Below are positions 40,293 to 41,401 of a stretch of 41,401 bases of DNA, piece after piece. How positions within the stretch are numbered: position 1 is the first letter of the stretch; every line of letters begins with the position of its first letter. The position numbers and the translations under genes are program-made. A model generated the notes under the pieces. It did no database searches and was not told the DNA's origin. It saw only the letters and a program-made list of their open reading frames with translations. Origin of the DNA: JBHHZM01 sp046758065 (GTDB lineage Bacteria > Pseudomonadota > Alphaproteobacteria > JAAXGF01); NCBI GenBank assembly GCA_046758065.1, contig JBHHZM010000009.1, forward strand, positions 1 through 41,401, in the 5' to 3' direction.

Positions 40293-41401
40293 CTACTTCA
40301 TCCTCCGGCGCAGGTGGTTCAGCAAGTCGATACGCGTGATCAGGCCGAGAAACTCGTCGCCGTCCTTGACGATGGCGACATGGCCCCGGTCGAAGATCGG
40401 CAGCAGCTCCGACATCGCCGCCGCAGGCGCGACGGTCTCGAGCCTGGTGGTCATCGCCTTGCGCACCGGGTCCTTGAAGCGGTCCTCCTGTTCGTCGCAG
40501 CAGACCGCCATCAGGACATCCGATTCGTCGATGATGCCGACGATGTGCTCGTTCTCCATCACGGGAAGCTGCGAGACGTCGTAGAGCTTCATGCGCGAGT
40601 ATGCGGTGAGCAGCGTATCGTCGATTTTCACCGTGTAGTCCTCTTGATCGCGATGGCGCCGCGAGACGAGGTCGCGCAGGTCGCCGAACGTTTCGCGCGC
40701 GATGAAGCCCTGATCGATCATCCAGAAGTCGTTGAACATCTTCGACAGGTACTTGTTGCCGCTGTCGGGCACCAGCGTGACCACGCGCTTGGGCGCGCTC
40801 TGTTCGCGGCAATAACGCAGCGCCGCGCCGATTAGCGTGCCCGACGAAGACCCGACCAGAAGTCCTTCCTTGGCCAGCACCTCGCGCGCGACGGCGAAGG
40901 CCTCGGCGTCGGGGACCGTATAGGCGCGGGAGACCAGCGAAAGGTCGAAGACGGGAGGGACAAAATCCTCGCCGATGCCTTCGACGAGCCACGAGCCGAC
41001 CTCCTCGCGCACCCGGCCGGTCTCGACCGCCTCGGCGAGCACCGAACCCTCGGGATCGGCGAGGACGATTTCGACCTCCGGGGCGACGCGCTTCATGAAG
41101 CGCCCGATTCCGGTGATCGTGCCGCCCGAGCCGACGCCGCAGACCACGGCGTCGAGTTCGTGGCCCATCTGCTGCCAGATCTCGGGTCCGGTGCCGGTCT
41201 CGTGAGCGAGCGGGTTGGCCGGGTTGCCGAACTGATTGACGTAGAAAGCGCCGAGCTCGCCGGCGATGCGTTCGGCGTAATCCTGATAGTAGTCGGGATG
41301 TCCCTTGCCGACGTCCGAGCGCGTCATCCGCACTTCGGCGCCCAGGGCCTTGAGGTGGAAGACCTTCTCCTGGCTCATCTTGTCGGGCATGACGATGATC
41401 A
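40293..41401 (-). CDS. Cystathionine beta-synthase with CBS domains (5' end outside window)
   Basis: At least 369 residues, with the N-terminal PLP-lysine part beyond the window edge. FYVNQFGNPANPLAHETGTG, VVCGVGSGGTITGIGRFMKR and LVGSSSGTLIGAALRYCR are OASS/CBS fold-type II motifs. Two C-terminal CBS domains (about the last 130 residues, LYDVSQLPVMENEHIVGIID and HVAIVKDGDEFLGLITRIDL) distinguish it from plain cysteine synthase. It condenses serine and homocysteine to cystathionine, feeding the next gene. Confidence 0.88.
   Translation of the reverse strand, partial: IIVMPDKMSQEKVFHLKALGAEVRMTRSDVGKGHPDYYQDYAERIAGELGAFYVNQFGNPANPLAHETGTGPEIWQQMGHELDAVVCGVGSGGTITGIGRFMKRVAPEVEIVLADPEGSVLAEAVETGRVREEVGSWLVEGIGEDFVPPVFDLSLVSRAYTVPDAEAFAVAREVLAKEGLLVGSSSGTLIGAALRYCREQSAPKRVVTLVPDSGNKYLSKMFNDFWMIDQGFIARETFGDLRDLVSRRHRDQEDYTVKIDDTLLTAYSRMKLYDVSQLPVMENEHIVGIIDESDVLMAVCCDEQEDRFKDPVRKAMTTRLETVAPAAAMSELLPIFDRGHVAIVKDGDEFLGLITRIDLLNHLRRRMK

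Noticed and set aside
1..41401. CRISPR arrays, tRNA and rRNA genes, insertion sequences
   Set aside because: No regular spaced repeats, cloverleaf-like segments, rRNA signatures or transposase genes were seen by reading the window.

Overview
The window is GC-rich chromosomal DNA from an alphaproteobacterium, most likely a Rhodospirillales-like lineage. The evidence is an NDUFA12-type complex I accessory subunit gene, an mlaD gene, a DUF2155 gene converging on an aroQ-accB-accC-aat operon, a DUF6352 gene, and GcrA-like and gene-transfer-agent (GTA)-like phage proteins. No rRNA, tRNA, CRISPR array, integrase or transposase was recognised.

Left flank (1-12561). A DUF6352 gene is cut by the window edge. 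Next is a higBA toxin-antitoxin pair whose upstream side carries a 26-codon relic of a second DUF6352 5' end. Then come NDUFA12, mlaD, a class I methyltransferase, a 75-residue hypothetical protein and a DUF2155 protein, all on the plus strand. These converge on aroQ-accB-accC-aat on the minus strand. A compact homogentisate operon follows (hppD-hmgA-fahA, each stop overlapping the next start). Two secreted PEP-CTERM-type proteins come next, each preceded by a GG-N10-GC sigma-54-like promoter.

Phage-like element (about 12767-38324). An S24/LexA-type repressor faces a GcrA-like zinc-ribbon regulator and a DUF6362 protein. Then follow small and large terminase, portal, GTA gp10 and gp10.1 tail-assembly chaperones, a short tape measure, prohead protease, HK97 capsid, a possible decoration protein, head-tail connectors and a DUF3168 tail terminator. 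The tail tube, tail-tip proteins, a 1286-residue tail-tip/host-specificity protein, fibre-like proteins and a holin/nested-spanin lysis cassette complete it. No integrase or replication genes are present, and the short tape measure and gp10/gp10.1 pair resemble a gene transfer agent. Compared with the usual order, the chaperone and tape-measure genes sit between portal and protease instead of after the tail tube. The gp10/gp10.1 pair carries a correctly phased A-AAA-AAA slippery heptamer, which could make a -1 frameshift fusion. Three copies of a GGATAWWTCC palindrome lie at the repressor promoter region and upstream of the tape measure; they are candidate operators.

Cargo island (about 23990-27730). 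Between an intact DUF3168 gene and the 3' end of a second, diverged DUF3168 gene sits a block unrelated to virion assembly. It holds a GH24 T4-type lysozyme with exact catalytic spacing, an exported helical-repeat protein and, convergently, an exported protein with an FG-GAP-like calcium loop. This is the strongest candidate for an undescribed system: a moron, or an effector with protective partners, inserted by recombination in a tail gene.

Right flank (38331-41401, minus strand). A small Fe-S ferredoxin-like protein is followed by a reverse-transsulfuration pair: a cystathionine gamma-lyase/synthase-family enzyme and a cystathionine beta-synthase with CBS domains that is cut by the window edge.
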